Part shown: positions 39,116 through 58,899 of the stretch, piece by piece | How positions within the stretch are numbered: position 1 is the first letter of the stretch | Layout of the letters: each line of letters opens with the position of its first letter | Source of the DNA: Otis tarda | Lineage: Eukaryota; Chordata; Aves; Otidiformes; Otididae | DNA length: 64,000 nucleotides | Direction: 5' to 3' | NCBI GenBank assembly: GCA_026413225.1 | Contig: CM048553.1 | Span: 24,242,501-24,306,500 of the forward strand | The notes under the pieces: generated by a model | Told to the model about the DNA's origin: nothing | Seen by the model: the letters and a program-made list of their open reading frames with translations, nothing else | The model's database searches: none | Made by a program: the position numbers and the translations under genes

Positions 39116-42100
39116 AGGGTTTTCCACAGGGCTGAGCAGAATCTTTGCAGGGCAGGGAAAGTTGTTTGCTCATGTCTCACTCGGGTGCTCACAGCGCCCT
39201 GTGCGGTGTGGCCCGCACTTCAAAAGCGAGACAGTTATCCCTGCCACTTCCACGCTGTCATTTTCCGGTGGTGCCAAAGGAGACAGATGTAGTCACTGCC
39301 CCCGTGCCTCGTCCGTCGCCTCATTGTCACTATGACAGCCTGTTTATTTTACCCATTTGTCTTTTTTTTTTTGGTGGAGCCAGCCCTGAAACCCCTTACT
39401 CAGGAAAACCTCGCATGGACTCTGAATGTGTTCCCGGGGTCATGTCCGCGCAGCGTGCATCGCTGTTGGCTCAGCGTTACCATGGGCCTGTTTTCCCAGT
39501 ACGAAATGCAGTAGCGTCCTCACGGCGCTGGAAGCTTGGCCTTCTGCAGCTGGACGTCCTCCGCCCTCATTCACAGCTGAAGGGGTGTGCACTGGGGATG
39601 GACATGACGGACATTACTACAACTGTTTTCTTTCATAACAGTTGTGACTTAGACAGGGCTATGACTGCTCCGTTTCTGTCTCTCACAGGACTCTGAATTT
39701 TTTTTCTCCGGATATACTCCAAAATGATACATGCTGTAGATTACTCCTTTCTGGCAAATCATAAGGGACTGAATAGTGGAATTTTAAGTGTCTTGTATTT
39801 AGGGTTTTCCAAGACTATCACTGTGCTTTGTTATTGTGCGTGCCCAAGAAATAATTTTCTGTTAACTCTGGTATCAGAAGTCAAGTGGACCGTTACGATT
39901 CAGCACCTTTGTTTCCCTGCATGCAGTTGCATGGCCATAACCCGTATTTCCATAGATGAGCACATGCATTAATTCATACACACTTTCTTTTTCCTTCCTG
40001 TTTTGTTTTCTGCTGCATAAACTATTAATGCTGTATTTAACATTGAATTAAACTTCATTTCCTGAAAGAACCAATAAATCAGCTTTTAGGATCATAAACT
40101 GGCATTTTAGCTCATGGATTTTTTTTCACATCATGATATCATTTATTACATACTTGTCAATACAAACATTTAGCTAGAAGCTATTACTGGACTCTTCATT
40201 TCTAAATTTTCTAAATTAAGAGCAGCATGAGAACCAAGTGAGTCAAGCTCTTCACACAGCCTCCCAATCTAAAATATGCTTTTGGACCCCCAAAATAGTG
40301 TGGTAGCCAGAAGAAGAGAGTTATGAAGTGGGTGGGATCACTGTAAGCTCATGTAGACCGCTGATGTTAACAGTTGAAAGCTCAGCGGAGATCAGTACAG
40401 AAAAAAAAATTAAAAGCAGCAAAGACCTGAGTGAGAAGCTGTTTTAACAATTTTAAGAGGTCAGTCTCATTACCTAAAATAGTAAAAAGTCAGTCTATAT
40501 ATGTTTATGTCCTTTTTTTTCCCACATCAAACTGTAAAAATCAGAGGGTAGGCCTCAAAAACATCATGACTGCCCTTCATATTCTGAGTTCTTTTAGAAA
40601 TAGATCTAGAGCTCACTGTATTTGTTATCATTTTTTTCCAGGTAAGTAGGTGATACCGAGTTCTGTTTGTAAACTGTTCTTTGCCATTGTAACAGCTAGA
40701 AATACAGTATATTAAAACACATAGAAGTAGAAATTCTTAACTAATCATGGGACTGCAGGAGCTGAGGTTTTATGAAGATAACTGATACTCCAAAACTTCT
40801 GATAAAATCACTGGGACAAGCCCTAGGAAGAGGGAAAAATATAGAAATGCGCTTTCCTCAGCCCATGCTTTCTTGTGTGCAGGATATACAAACCATCCAT
40901 TATCTGGTGTAGGAAAGGGTTAACAGCCTGACCTTCACACAGAAGCTCTTGTTGACCCTACTCTGCAACACTTGGCTGAAAGGTTATGCCCAAAGGGAGA
41001 GCTTGCTAGCAGGAGTGAGAAATCCAAAGAGAAAAACTTAGGAAATAATACTTTAGCGTCAGGAGTCTGGTGGCCTGGCAGAAAGCAAACCCTCACAGCA
41101 GACCGTACAAGACTGTAGGACTCATCCACTGAAGGAACCAGACACAGTAAAAAAAGGGCAACTGAAAAAAGTCTGATTTGTCCATACAATTTTCCAAAAG
41201 GTTTATGGATATAAAAGAATCAATAGTTAGCAAAACAGTTTCATATCTAGTAATTCAGCTATTCAGTAGGAAGGTAGATGGAGGCGCTACCTAGTCACTG
41301 TCTTAAAGGCAGCCACAGAAAGTCACACTGTGGTATGGCACCTTGACCTTCCAGTGGTGTGGTGCTACTGCCTCTCCTCCTGCAGCATGTGACAGTGTGA
41401 TGCACACACGGGAAGTCCTTGTTGCAGGGTCCTTATAGTCCGTGTAGTTGTTTTACAGCCTTCAAGATACTATCTATTCTGCTATCCTAGAATTTTCAGA
41501 AACATCTCAGTTTATCCATTTTCTTCCTTTCTTTTTTTTCCTAGCTTCTGATTTCTTGTAGTCCTTAATGGCCTAGAACCGTTTCTGCTGGTACTTGTGG
41601 GTGATAAGTATTGCCAGTGTACCTTGGAACAGCATGAGTGAAGCTCCAGCTGGAGTTTTCGGACAACCTTGAAGGGAGAATGCACGTCTAAAACCATAGA
41701 GTGACTGTCAGGTAGACAAAACCTAAATCCTCAAACCTAAAAAATATTAGGAACAACACATTTGCATGCATTTCTTGCATCAGCAGGTCTCATGAACTTA
41801 CCAAAATCTGTAATGTTTTGCATGTTATTTCTGTAAGTTGTTTCAAACCTATTTGTTGTCATTTAAAAACTTTCAGCCTGAACTAATGCATTCATTCCAC
41901 TGACAACATGGACTTAAATATTATTTTTATCAGTGCTTTTGTTCTGTGGATTCATATCCTCTCTTAGTCTCTGCTTTACTTAAAAAACAAGCTGAGCTTT
42001 TCTGTTCTCTTCTCAGAGGACAAACTTTCCTTTCCCTAGATTATCGTACCTTCTTCAGCAAATGGGTGGAGGAGAGGGAAGAAAACATTTTGAGGGAAAA

Positions 42101-42163
42101 TAGGCCTCAAAGTTCCAGTAGGGCATTTCAAAACCTGGTTTACATCCTGTGTTTGTTTTGCAG
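39116..42163 (+). other. STEAP1: STEAP1 intron 1 (inferred), no other gene seen
   Basis: The sequence falls from moderate GC just after the CpG island to AT-rich. Frames such as 39145-39696 (183 codons) sit in the GC-rich shoulder and resemble nothing known. No repeat tails were seen. The intron is assumed to run from the undetermined exon 1 donor to the acceptor ending TTTTGCAG at 42163. Confidence 0.5.
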
Positions 42164-42175
42164 GCAGTTTCCACA

Positions 42176-48343
<6,168 letters not shown>

Positions 48344-48705
48344 ATCAAACATGGACATTTCCTGTCTATGTATGTAAATATGCTCAAGGCCATGAAATGT
48401 TCACTTGCAAGCTCTGTTTTCATATTTTCCATACATATTTCTTTTTCACTTTTCATTTCGACTTCAGGAGTATGGGATACTTGATGCAATTTGGGCCTTT
48501 GCTAAGACAGAAGGTGGAAACATTAATTTTACACTTTGATCTATTCAGTGTTCTGGTATTTGATCATTTCTTTCTTCTGAGTCATTGCTTTTAAAATACA
48601 AGGGCTTCACTGCTTGAATCGTAATTCTTTTGCAGGCAAAAACAATCATAAATCATTGCTCCAGATGACCACAGAAAGTAAATAAACGATTACACCACAG
48701 AACCC
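48344..48705 (+). other. STEAP1: STEAP1 3' UTR (approximate end)
   Basis: Begins after the stop codon. The first canonical poly(A) signal lies about 340 bases downstream and is followed by a T/G-rich stretch (TGTTTGTTCC near 48726), giving a short 3' UTR in keeping with the compact STEAP1 mRNA. The real cleavage site is not visible. Confidence 0.6.
48681..48686 (+). terminator. STEAP1: Polyadenylation signal AATAAA
   Basis: Canonical hexamer in the expected place for STEAP1, with GT-rich sequence about 40 bases downstream. A second, weaker ATTAAA occurs near 48747. Confidence 0.65.
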
Positions 48706-49988
48706 AGGAATGCTTTCTGCTTCCCACAGCCATGTTTGTTCCATCATTAAATGTCAGTATTATAATGGGACAAAAACTAGAGTATTTATCATCCCATTCC
48801 CCCTTATCGCCTGCATCCTATGTTTCGCTCTGTGGAATGGGGACCTTGGCACATGAGCCAAACAGAAACTGTATATTCCCACCAGGTCTTGAACTTAGAC
48901 AATCGGGCCAGCAGAATTGCAGAGTACTTTACAAGATGAATCTCTCCTGAGGCTTGGGCACAGTCTAAAAAAAGAGGTTTTAGACTCAGATCTCCATCTT
49001 ATACAGGACTAGGTGTGTCTCTGTTTACATAAAACGATAAAACATTTCCCACTTTTTATTCCATGAACACGTTCTTTTGTTTCTGATCCTGGAAATTTTC
49101 CATGCTTTTGACCCAAGCCTGCAGTGCTTGACGTGTGCTAAACTTTATTCGCACAAATTATTCCAGTGGGATAACTCACATCAGGTAAATGTGTTTTACT
49201 GTTTACTCTAGGGCCAGCACAATTATGTGACTGGAAGAAAAACATTAAAAATAGACATTTGAATTGATTTGGTGAGATGTTAATGTAAAAAGGCTTCTGA
49301 ATGCATTTGCTTTTACAAAACTTTTCATATATGCTAACTGAACCTCACTTTCCTTATGTTGCATAGGTCTGGCTGAATATTTTAAATGAATAATTCATTT
49401 GTTAGTATATATTTTTCAATATTTTATGCAGTAGTTAATATTTTCACCCAGCATCAGGAATATTTCTGCCAGTCTCCCTGCATGAGTTGACTACGACATG
49501 GACTGATGATGCCACCTATTGCTGGGAATTGCTGAATGAGAATTGTAATTGGTAATGCCTCTGGTATTAAAACAAACAGGAAAACAATGTATGCATAAAA
49601 AAATATGTAACACATGGTGCTAATAACTCTGTAGTTAATGATTTTGTTGTACACTTGTGGACTTGGTACACTGAGCATAAAATAACAGACAAATTGAATA
49701 GGGATACTAAGTTTTGTATTTTCCTGGTTTTAACTCCATTCAATTATTGTAACTTAAAAGCTGGCCTTGTTATTTGCACTTAATGTAGTACTGTGAAAAT
49801 AACTGGGGACATGGTGGCCTGTATAATATAGACTGAAGAGAAATGAGTGGCATTGTGTATCAAATCAGTAATGTATGACAGAAGCACACACTCTCTAAAA
49901 ACACAGGAAGCTAGTCTGCAATGCCAATCTAAGAAATTTCTAACAGAACAGGAAAATTGTCGTTGTCAATGCACTAGCATTTATATTT
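48706..49988. other. Intergenic 3' of STEAP1
   Basis: AT-rich, no repeat tail or gene recognised. It may contain longer alternative 3' UTR if the first poly(A) signal is bypassed. Confidence 0.5.
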
Positions 49989-50140
49989 ATAGAATCATCA
50001 TAGAATCATAGAATGGCTAGAGTTGGAAGGGACCTTCAAAGGTCATCTAGTCCAACCCCCCTGCAAGAAGCAGGGACATCCCTGACTAGATCAGGTTGCT
50101 CAGAGCCTCATCCAGCCTGGCCTTGAACATTTCCAGGGAT
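49989..50140 (-). repeat. CR1 LINE 3' end, well preserved
   Basis: The plus strand begins ATAGAATCATCATAGAATCA TAGAATGG, then GGAAGGGACCTTCAAAGGTC, ATCTAGTCCAACCCCCCTGC and CTAGATCAGGTTGCTCAGAG, and ends in TTCCAGGGAT. This is the clearest CR1 tail in the window and close to consensus, so it is probably among the younger copies. It is truncated to about 150 bases. Right beside it (about 50148-50196) is a small duplication of TATATACATGAAATGTTA. Confidence 0.95.
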
Positions 50141-53100
50141 AACATGAAATATATACATGAAATGTTATACATGAATTTATATACATGAAATGTTAAAAAT
50201 CTTTTAGAAGTCATATTAGGGATAAAGAATAATATTTGCCAAAGACTTATTCAGAATAATACCTGCACTTTGTTGTCAGAAGTCGTAAAAAAATAATAAA
50301 GTATTTTTTCTAATACAGGTTGAGGCAAGTGCAATGATAAAGAAATCCGTTTGTCTTCTGTGTTGTCCACTAGCTACCCACGAAGTGTGCTCAAACTTAC
50401 TACTTAGGACAAAGCTGAGATTGCAAGTACTCCAACAACCCCTGCATGTATCCATTGAATAGGATGACATTTGGTTTTATCAAAATATCTGCTAAATTAT
50501 GTTCAGTTGTGTTTTCCAGAATCAGCCCCGCTGCTCCCCTACTTAGAAAGTCTGGATACTTTAATTCAACCTCAAACTTTGTTAAATTCTGGTCAAATAG
50601 TTGGACTAATTGTTTACAGCTGGTCATAGTAGCCAATGCTTTGACACAGAGGAGTATAAACAGCTTCAGGGTAACAAAGTATGTGGCACAGAGAGCAGAA
50701 CCTGACCCTTGAGAACTGAAAGCTGAAAAGAGATGAATGAAGACGCTCCTTGGAAGAAGCTATTCAAAGTTATTCATATGATATATATAAAACAAAATCA
50801 AGGCAAATTAGTATGTGTATGCATTTGGAGAGCAAAATAGTTCAGGGGAATGATAATAGGCTTCAAGGTTTTTCATCTTATTATCAACATTACCAACTGT
50901 AATCTTATGCACAAGGGCTCCGTTATGCATCACCTAAATCACTGAGCATCGAGTAGAGGACTATGGTTAATATGGTTATGAAATTAACAGAAGCTGGAAG
51001 TTAAGGTTCTGTGCCTTTGGAGTCTGCATCTTACTGCACAGCAGTAGGATTTAGGCCACAAAGTCACTTTTGAAAACAGGACTTTAATTCCAAAGTTGGT
51101 TTGGCCCTTCTGAAATTTTCACATTCTTAAAACCTTCTCTTTCTGAATCTGTATGATATTGTCCAATTTGGAGACTAACAGACAGAAATCACTATTGGTA
51201 CCACTGCTAAAAACCAGACCAAGAACTCCATGGGCATGTAAATATATTACCAATATTCAACACTTTGTAAAAAGTGTATGAGCCGTCTCTTCTAACACAT
51301 CTTTATCCAGGCAACAGAAAGGAACTGTTGTCTGTATCATTGTATTTAATGCATAAAATCAAAACAAGGCACATCACAAATGCAGAACTCCTTTCAGGAA
51401 GTGTTAAAGAAAATGTATGTGTATGAACATTTTTATTTATCTTCTATTCATGCTGCAGCAGTGATTCATCCCACTTCAAGTGGTTGACAAATGGTGTCCT
51501 GACAAAGCACTCTACTGTAATACCCTGACTTTATGCACTTGTTACACAAGGCAGTGCAAACTAATGTAACTTCATTAATTTAAATCTGTTAATATAGGTT
51601 GAAATCCTAATATAAATTACAAATTAAAACCAATTTCAGGATCACCACATACTATCCAAACTGACCTTTACAGTCATTGTTCAGCTGGGAACATTAAGCA
51701 CACTTCAGATTTTTCTCTCTAGCATTGCTCAGGGGCAAAGCCAGAAGTGTCTTCTACCAGCTGAAATTTGCATACTATGTACAAAAGCTATTCTTAAAAT
51801 CACACCTGACATCCAAACATCAAGCAGGTTTTTTCCTACTGATTCTTTCAAGTAGAAGCCAGGTTTTCAATGTCACCAATAGCCATTTCTCTAGGAAGCA
51901 CCGTTGAATGCTTAGAGCCAGAATTTGAGACCTTGTGTCAAGTCTCTTCCCTGCTTTCTAAGGCTTCAGTAAACTACTTCACCTCCAAGTAACTCACTTC
52001 CCAATCTGCAGAACTGGAGCAGTCACACTTTACAGGACATTGCAACAGTATGTTCAAGCTTTTAAGGCTTTCAGTGAGGGAGGACGCTCATGTAAGGGCT
52101 ATAAAGGGCTACAGAAAAAAAAATTATATTGACAGTATCTTATTCTTCTCTTTGTCACAGGTATGATTTAGTTCAACACTAATTTTAAAAAGTACATATG
52201 TACCTTTTAATTTCTGTTTATATACCTATTTCAAAATTCAGTGTATTAATATGTCTATATACTACTATAATACATAAAATCAATGTGTGTGCAAATTTTG
52301 GCACTTCTTTGTATAACACTGATTACTTTTATAAAACTGTGCATCATTAAATTCTTCAATGTATGCTGTATCTGCCATTGTGTCATATACTTCCAGAGCA
52401 TAAGGGTAAAGAGGCACTGTAGACTCTAGGAGAGCTGCTGCCATGAACAACAAAATGGCTTCAGTCAAGGGGAACCATTCTCTCCGTGCTGGTGCAGAGC
52501 CTGGAGCCTCCAAAGGAGAGAAGACAAAAGATGTGAAAAGCAAAATGGACACTTCCACAGGGGGATGTAATGAAAGCACATTTTCCCTGACAGATCTTTT
52601 AACTGACAGACTGCATATTCCAACATTCAGAGGAGATTTTGTTAGAAGGAGGAGAAAGCTGAGCTAGTTGTGGAGTGCTTTGGAGGGATACCTATGATCC
52701 CTGAAAACACCAATGAAAGACCAGCAAAAGCTCAAGAATGGTGAAGGCATTGGGGAGAGGAAAGGAATACAGGCATATTTTTGGGTAAGAGTCCATCACT
52801 CTAGCGTAAGTGGTTTTGCAATGCCTCTACAAAGGCTGCAAAGTACTTCTTTCAGTTGTTGTATGTTCCCGGTGTATTTAAGTCAGACACAGAATTGAAA
52901 CTCTGGAGAGATACTAATAAATTGTTGAAGGGACTTGAGGAATTTTATGCCAACTTTACCTGGGGTAGCCAAATCCCAGAATACTGTTCCCAGGAAGTGG
53001 TACCAACAATCAGTGCCTAGGAAACTAGAGCCAGGGCTGTGCTGGCTATGGATTAATGTAAATTCCTGTTGACAACAGCATTTACTGTAAGCAGTCCCTC

Positions 53101-55888
53101 CCTTTGGCCACTCTTCTCTGTTCTCTCAGCTCTGCAAGTGTTCAAAGCTGTGAAGTTAATCAGACTAGGGAACTGGATCCAGTTGAAAAGTAAAGCAGGG
53201 AAAAGAACGATTCAGCCAGATCCATACGCCGGTCTGATTCACCTGACAGCCATGCGCATGTGCCAGCAGCAAGGACAGGAAGAGAAATGGCATAAAGGGG
53301 CAGCTTAACTTAAACCAGCTTAAACTACATGGTTGCAAGTGCTCCTAAAATTCAAAACTTAAGTTATTTCATCCTATTTCAATAGCAGGAATGTTTCATT
53401 GCTTCACTTATTTGTCATGTTCTTAGTTTTCCATGAATCAGTAGGCAAAAATGTGTTCTAGAATTTGTCACTGAAAACCATACAAGACTGACTGACCTCC
53501 ACGTGACTGTGGACTGTGTGGCTTCATTTGTAGAGAAAATGATCTCATATCTTCCCTTCTTTTCTGCTACATCCATAGTTTCTAGTACTGTCCCTTGATA
53601 GCATGAAATGTTGCTAACCATTTTTGAAATTCAGACTAATTTCTTTTAAGCAGATTTTCTTAAAATGGCATTAAAATAATCATTTAAAAGAACAAAACAA
53701 AGCAAAAAGACAGATTTTTGAAAACATGCTGAATCCATCCCTGGAGAATGTAGTCTGCTGCAGTCACTGTAGCTGTCTGGGAATGGCTGAGCATTGCTAC
53801 TGATTTTTTCCAGTAGTGCCAGGATTTCTTCATCCCATCCCCCACAAAATAATTTATTTTTGTGATACCCTGGATTTTTTAAAAAAATCTCATTGAATTC
53901 AGTTGCATCAGGGTTCAACTTTTGCATCGTTTGAACTTTTCCGTGGATTGACTGTAACATTGGAATGGGTGTGGTGAGGCTAAATTATTAAGTATGCATA
54001 ATACGTTTTCAGAGATTTTCAAATGAAAACATAAAACCAGTCAGTCAGCCGAACTCTATAAACTTTTTAAAAGGAAGACCATAACTACTTCTGATGAAGA
54101 TGATGCAACTGAAGATACAGTTGTTTTGTCTTTTTTTTTTTGTTTGTTTGTTTCCTTTTAGGTATATTTCATCTTTGTAGCATGAAAGTGTATTACTGAG
54201 ATAGAGAAATATGCAATGTCCTTGACTTGGTTACAGATGTGTAGTCCCTGTGGGACTGGTAGAATACTACTACCGCTACTGATGAAAGTATTTGGTCCTT
54301 TAATTTAATCTTTTGGGCTCACTATTAAAAATAAAGTGAGGCAAATGTGGGGTTTTTTGAACTGAACAGTCAGTCTTGTAGTTTGCAGTCATGTGCGGTC
54401 TTTAAATATATATTTACACTGTTTTGTTGGACATACTCTACTGAAAAAGAATTTTCCATGTGAATGTCTCCACTACTTGAAATGCTGAGAAGTATCTTAT
54501 TACCAGACTTGAGGAATGGCCACATAACCCATCTCTATTTTCTTCTGCCTTTTTTTCTAGTACTGTGACTCAACTGAATTGTATTTCTCTCTTGCCTGTC
54601 TACCTGTACCTGTGCATATACCAGAATAACTTTTGAACACTGCATCTCATTCATTCAAAAATACTCTAAGTGTTCTAACAGGAAATCCTTAGAAAGAAAA
54701 AAAAAAAAAAGAAGCTGGAATGGGAAAAAAACCCAAGCCATTTGCAGGGCACCTCAAGCATCTCAGCAACAGTTTAGCAGTCTAACAATTGTTTGATGGC
54801 ACCCATAATTAAAATGATGATGCCTTTCTCTTGTGGCTTCTAATTTGCAAAAGACTTAGTACAATCACAAGGATATGAACATCCTAAATTATTTATTCCT
54901 AGATAATTGATGACAGACAAAAGTGTATTCTGGGGCAGAGGAAGGCTGAGACTATGAAGCTATGCAAAGAGGCATTAACATGGACTGGGAAGGAAGAGGA
55001 CAATTGGAGATCTGGGACAAAGAGGAAAGGAGACACTGCAAGCACTCAGATTTTCTTAAGAGAGGAAAGAGTAAAGGGGTCCAATTGATGTTAAATGAGA
55101 AAAATAATAGGTGGAGAATATTGAATGAGATTAATGCAACATCATCTAGATAATAGGGAACAGAAATCCTTAGTTAGGGAAATGGGTAAAATGGAGGACA
55201 AATGAATGACAGATGGGAGAGAGTCTGAAAAGACTGAAGTGAATCCTTGAAACAGAGGGGATGGGAGGACTGGTTATCCACATGGAGCTGGGAAATGGAA
55301 TGAACAAATGCAGAAGGCCAAGTGTGTGCAGGGTTTGGCCTACAGAATCTATTAAGTTGCAACCACTTCTCCATTCCTGAATTACCATTTGAGGCATTTC
55401 TGGGGAAATCTGTTCAAATTCCACTGATATATATGAACACCAGCAAGGTTATAAGGGGTTCTGTGACTTGGAGGAATTATTCTCTGAGATGTAGCCCTAT
55501 GGTTTTATAATGGATAAAGAACATACTGTTTCTGAAGCTAGGGAGACATGAGTCATACATCTTGCTCCACTTTTGGTAACAATTTGAATATGAACTGAGC
55601 TATCTTCAAATACATTGTGCTTATATTGGAGCAGATATGGCTGCTTTACTTCCTGGTAAAGTGTACAATATGTTGTTTGAAATGAAAGAAAATGTTTATG
55701 TAAGATACAGTGAAGCTAAGCCACTCTTAAACATTACTTACGCAAAATAAGGAACCAACTGAAACTAGAGAATTAGATGGTGCATTAGACTCTATTCAGA
55801 AAAGTAATTCCTAATAACTTCAGTTTTATCCTTGTTCTGGTATCACTATTCTATTGCAAATATTTAATCCTTCCCATTTAGTTCTTGC
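50141..55888. other. Intergenic between STEAP1 and the next CpG island; two unassigned small frames
   Basis: No repeat family was recognised. Two frames look more protein-like than the background: 50400-50636 (minus) and 52443-52667 (plus, strong Kozak context). Neither matches a protein I know; see the findings. The remaining frames, including 53646-53960 minus, are unconvincing. Confidence 0.4.
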
Positions 55889-55960
55889 AGAGGCAAAATG
55901 CCCAGTGAAATCAATGGGACTTTTACTTAGCTATTCAGAGCCAGGTTTGTCCCCTGCAGT
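55889..55960. repeat. Possible old amniote interspersed repeat fragment
   Basis: GGCAAAATGCCCAGTGAAAT and CAATGGGACTTTTACTTAG, followed by CAGGTTTGTCCC, resemble a motif frequent in reptile and bird DNA (attgacttcaatgggagttt, tgcctgagtaaggactgcag, gatttggccc). It is short and diverged, and the family is unknown to me. Confidence 0.25.
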
Positions 55961-56959
55961 CACATAAATACTTCAGGTCTGCCTTCTCCTTGACACAATT
56001 ACCAATAAATTGTTCACCTTCTCCAGTGTTTGGAATGGACTCTCTTCTGCCGTGTACCCTCCATCAAGACAGCCTTATCAAGGGAATAGCACTAAAATTT
56101 ATTACCTTTTCTCCATTACCAAAGCCCAGCCTGGAGCACTCTGTATCACAAGACAGCAGCTGAGCCATGAAATCTCCTCCTCACCAACTGCCCAACTTAA
56201 TTCAGCCCTGTTTTAACATCCTATGCTTGCTTACTTATTTCTAAATTCCTCCTTGAAAGCTCTTCCATATAATTGAGTTCTTCCACCTTTCTGACACTGA
56301 GGTGCTACAAGAATAAGGGAAAAATGGTGGTGGGGAATGTCAGTGGTGAGGTAGAGGAAAATGAAGTACATAGCGTAAGTAGGAATGGGATACACTTAGC
56401 TAGTAAAATGAAGTGAGGGTTGATTAATGAAGCAGGGGGAAACTAGGAGCCTACAAAAAGTCTGGGAGATGGAAGGAGGCAGGTATCAGGTACTGATTGG
56501 CCCTTTTATGGTCGTTATCCCTCTGTTTTCTCATTCCTCCCTGATCCACCTTGATCCCTCCGTTTCCCCACCTTTGGTCCTTTCCCTAAACATCCCACAG
56601 TAAGTCTTGCACATTCTCCCAATCCCCTTAAAATAGCCCATAATAATTTTCAGACAATTCTCTTCCCCTTGCATATCATAACAAGTCCCACATCCCTTTA
56701 GGAAAATACCTCTTTAGTTCACATTACATTTCAGGGGAAAGACTTTCTTCCCGTGATTACCCTGGAAAGGTTTCATCCCAGGGACAATGATCTGCTCATT
56801 CCCCTTGGATGATGTTGGCAGTAGGTGGTTTGGCTTCATTTTCATTGATTAGCTTGCTGGGCTTCCTTTGCCTGTTATTGCTCCTCTGACCCTCGTTGAG
56901 TCCTTGTGTTCACCATGATTAGCCTGTGACATTTAACCTAATGGTATAGAGAAGAGCAT
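55961..56959. other. Intergenic, nothing recognised
   Basis: Mixed-composition unique sequence with no repeat tail, gene or RNA feature that I can support. Confidence 0.5.
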
Positions 56960-57510
56960 CTCAGATGATCACGGTGTGGAGCAGCTGCTTCATAGGAAGA
57001 GACTAAAAAGGTAGAAACTCCACAAATGAGAGGGGAGAAGGTGGAAAGGGATAAAATCAAGGTTTATTAAATACTGAATACAGTGGATAAGATAAACACA
57101 GAACTGTTTTTCAGCAAATCCACATTACCAGGACTAGAGAGGGTTCAATGAAACTAGCAGGAGATCGGTTTACAACTGATTAAGAAAGTGCATCTTTATG
57201 CAGTGGGCAGAGAACCTCTGGAGCTTGTTGACACAGAGGGCTGTGGATACAAATAACGTCAGCAGGCTCAAAAGGGGGTTACACAAATTCAGAAACAACA
57301 GCCCCTAAAGCAACACCAAGAGGACTTTCTAGGCATGTACCCTATGACATCACTAAGACAAATACGGATTTGGGAGGAGAGTACAAAATACAGTGGCCAG
57401 GCTTGCATGCTCTCCTTAAATAGCATTTTGTTTGCTTCTCTTGAACATGTACCAATCGGTTAGATAGGCTACTGGTCTAACCAAGTAGAGTATTTCTTAT
57501 GTTCCTATAC
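56960..57510 (+). repeat. Very old CR1/L3-like LINE 3' region
   Basis: Ordered matches to the amniote CR1/L3-type 3' end as I remember it: GGAAGAGACTAAAAAGG, then GATAAGATAAACACAGAACT GTTTTTCAGC, AGAACCTCTGGAGCTTGTTG, CTGTGGATACAAATAACG, CAGGCTCAAAAGGGGGTTAC ACAAATTC, and the terminal signature GGCTACTGGTCTAACCAAGT followed by TTCTTATGTTCCTAT. The match covers about 550 bases with many substitutions. The terminal signature differs from the avian CR1 octamer tail, which marks an older lineage shared with other reptiles. Confidence 0.7.
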
Positions 57511-58899
57511 TTTGAGAGGAAATCTCTCAGACTGATACATTCCTTTAAGTTTTATGGCTGGAAAACAAATGTGTTGGGAATGACAACTTAAATTCTGAGG
57601 AAAAAGCTATTGCCTTGATCTTGAAAAGAACTGCTTAACTGTCAGGCTCTGTAGCAACTCTCTGGCCTCAGTTCATTTCTGTGGAATTAACTACATAAAT
57701 CTTGACAGGACTGGGAACAGAATTAGTAAATCTGTAAAGATACAGGTTTTCCTCTCATAGTGCTAAGTTGCTGTTGAATTATCATGGTTTCACTTTTATG
57801 TGTCAAGGAATATTTTACACAGCTGGCATAGTCCCACTCAGTGAAACAGCATGTTCAGAACTAACTAATTGAAGACCTAACCTATGACAACATACATGTA
57901 ATAAGGTTACAAATATTTTACATGTTCAATTATGTATTTCTACATTTTCACAACCATGATGCTACATACTACACAGTGTGATCTTGATTAATTTTCTTTT
58001 TGCTTCTGTTCTCAAGAAAAACCTGTGGTCTGCCGCTTTGTGAAGGAACTCAAAGAACTAAAAACCTGTTAGCAAAACCAACATGTTAGACTTAGGCTGT
58101 CAAATGGTGGTCAAGCCACAATCTAACCCATGCTTCCCTCAGCTACTTTAGTATTCAGGCAAGTATTATTATCTTTTTTATGAGTTTTCCAGTTTTGCAA
58201 TATCTGTGCTTCACTAGGAAAGACGTACATCTGTACTTGGTTAACAAGTTAAATGACTGGAAGTTTTGCTCTAGATTTTCCCCCGGCTTTGGGTCCAACA
58301 ATTATTGCAGGCACAAGATCACACAGTCAGAACCTACAGTCTCACTTTGTAGATGCCTCATAAGATGAGCAGCCACATATTAAGAAGAAAAATTCTGACC
58401 TTCTATAATTTACAGCACAAAGCAAATGTTGTTTCAGAGTTATAGGGAGAAGTGGAAAAGCCATACATGACCTTGTGCTCCATACAAAGCCAAGAACAAA
58501 GGTACTGAAACCCTTTAACTGGGCTTCAACGACAGCTATGGAAAACCATAGTCAGAGAAAGCTAGGAGAGGTTTCCTTCCTTCAGCTTCTTTCCGGTGAA
58601 TAAAATTAATCTGCTAGATCATAAAGCAGAAACAATCCTCACTATTTTGCTACTTGTATTGCCTTAGAAATAGAATTGTAAGTCTGGATCTTCTGTACTT
58701 TTGATTGCTTTGAGTTTTGGGGTTTAGTTTGGTTTTGGTTTGGTGTTTTGTTTTTCTTTTTTTTCTAGGGGAGGGGTGGTCCTCTGTTTTGATTGAATCA
58801 CCCTTAATTCGTAATTCCTCTTGGGAAGATATCATGTCTTGTTTCACATCATTTGTTAGGATTTCTCAACTATGGCTTATTAAACATGCTCTATAAAGG
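57511..58899. other. Intergenic, nothing recognised
   Basis: No gene or clear repeat. The right end becomes increasingly pyrimidine-rich on the plus strand toward the pentamer array. Confidence 0.5.

Noticed and set aside
38099-39127. 342-codon minus frame and several plus frames in the first CpG island
   Set aside because: Composition artefact. The Pro/Ala/Gly/Arg-rich translation and overlapping open frames on both strands are typical of CpG islands, and the minus frame runs through poly(A) tracts as Phe runs.
53646-53960. 104-codon minus frame downstream of STEAP1
   Set aside because: No known similarity, no splice evidence, and composition like the background.
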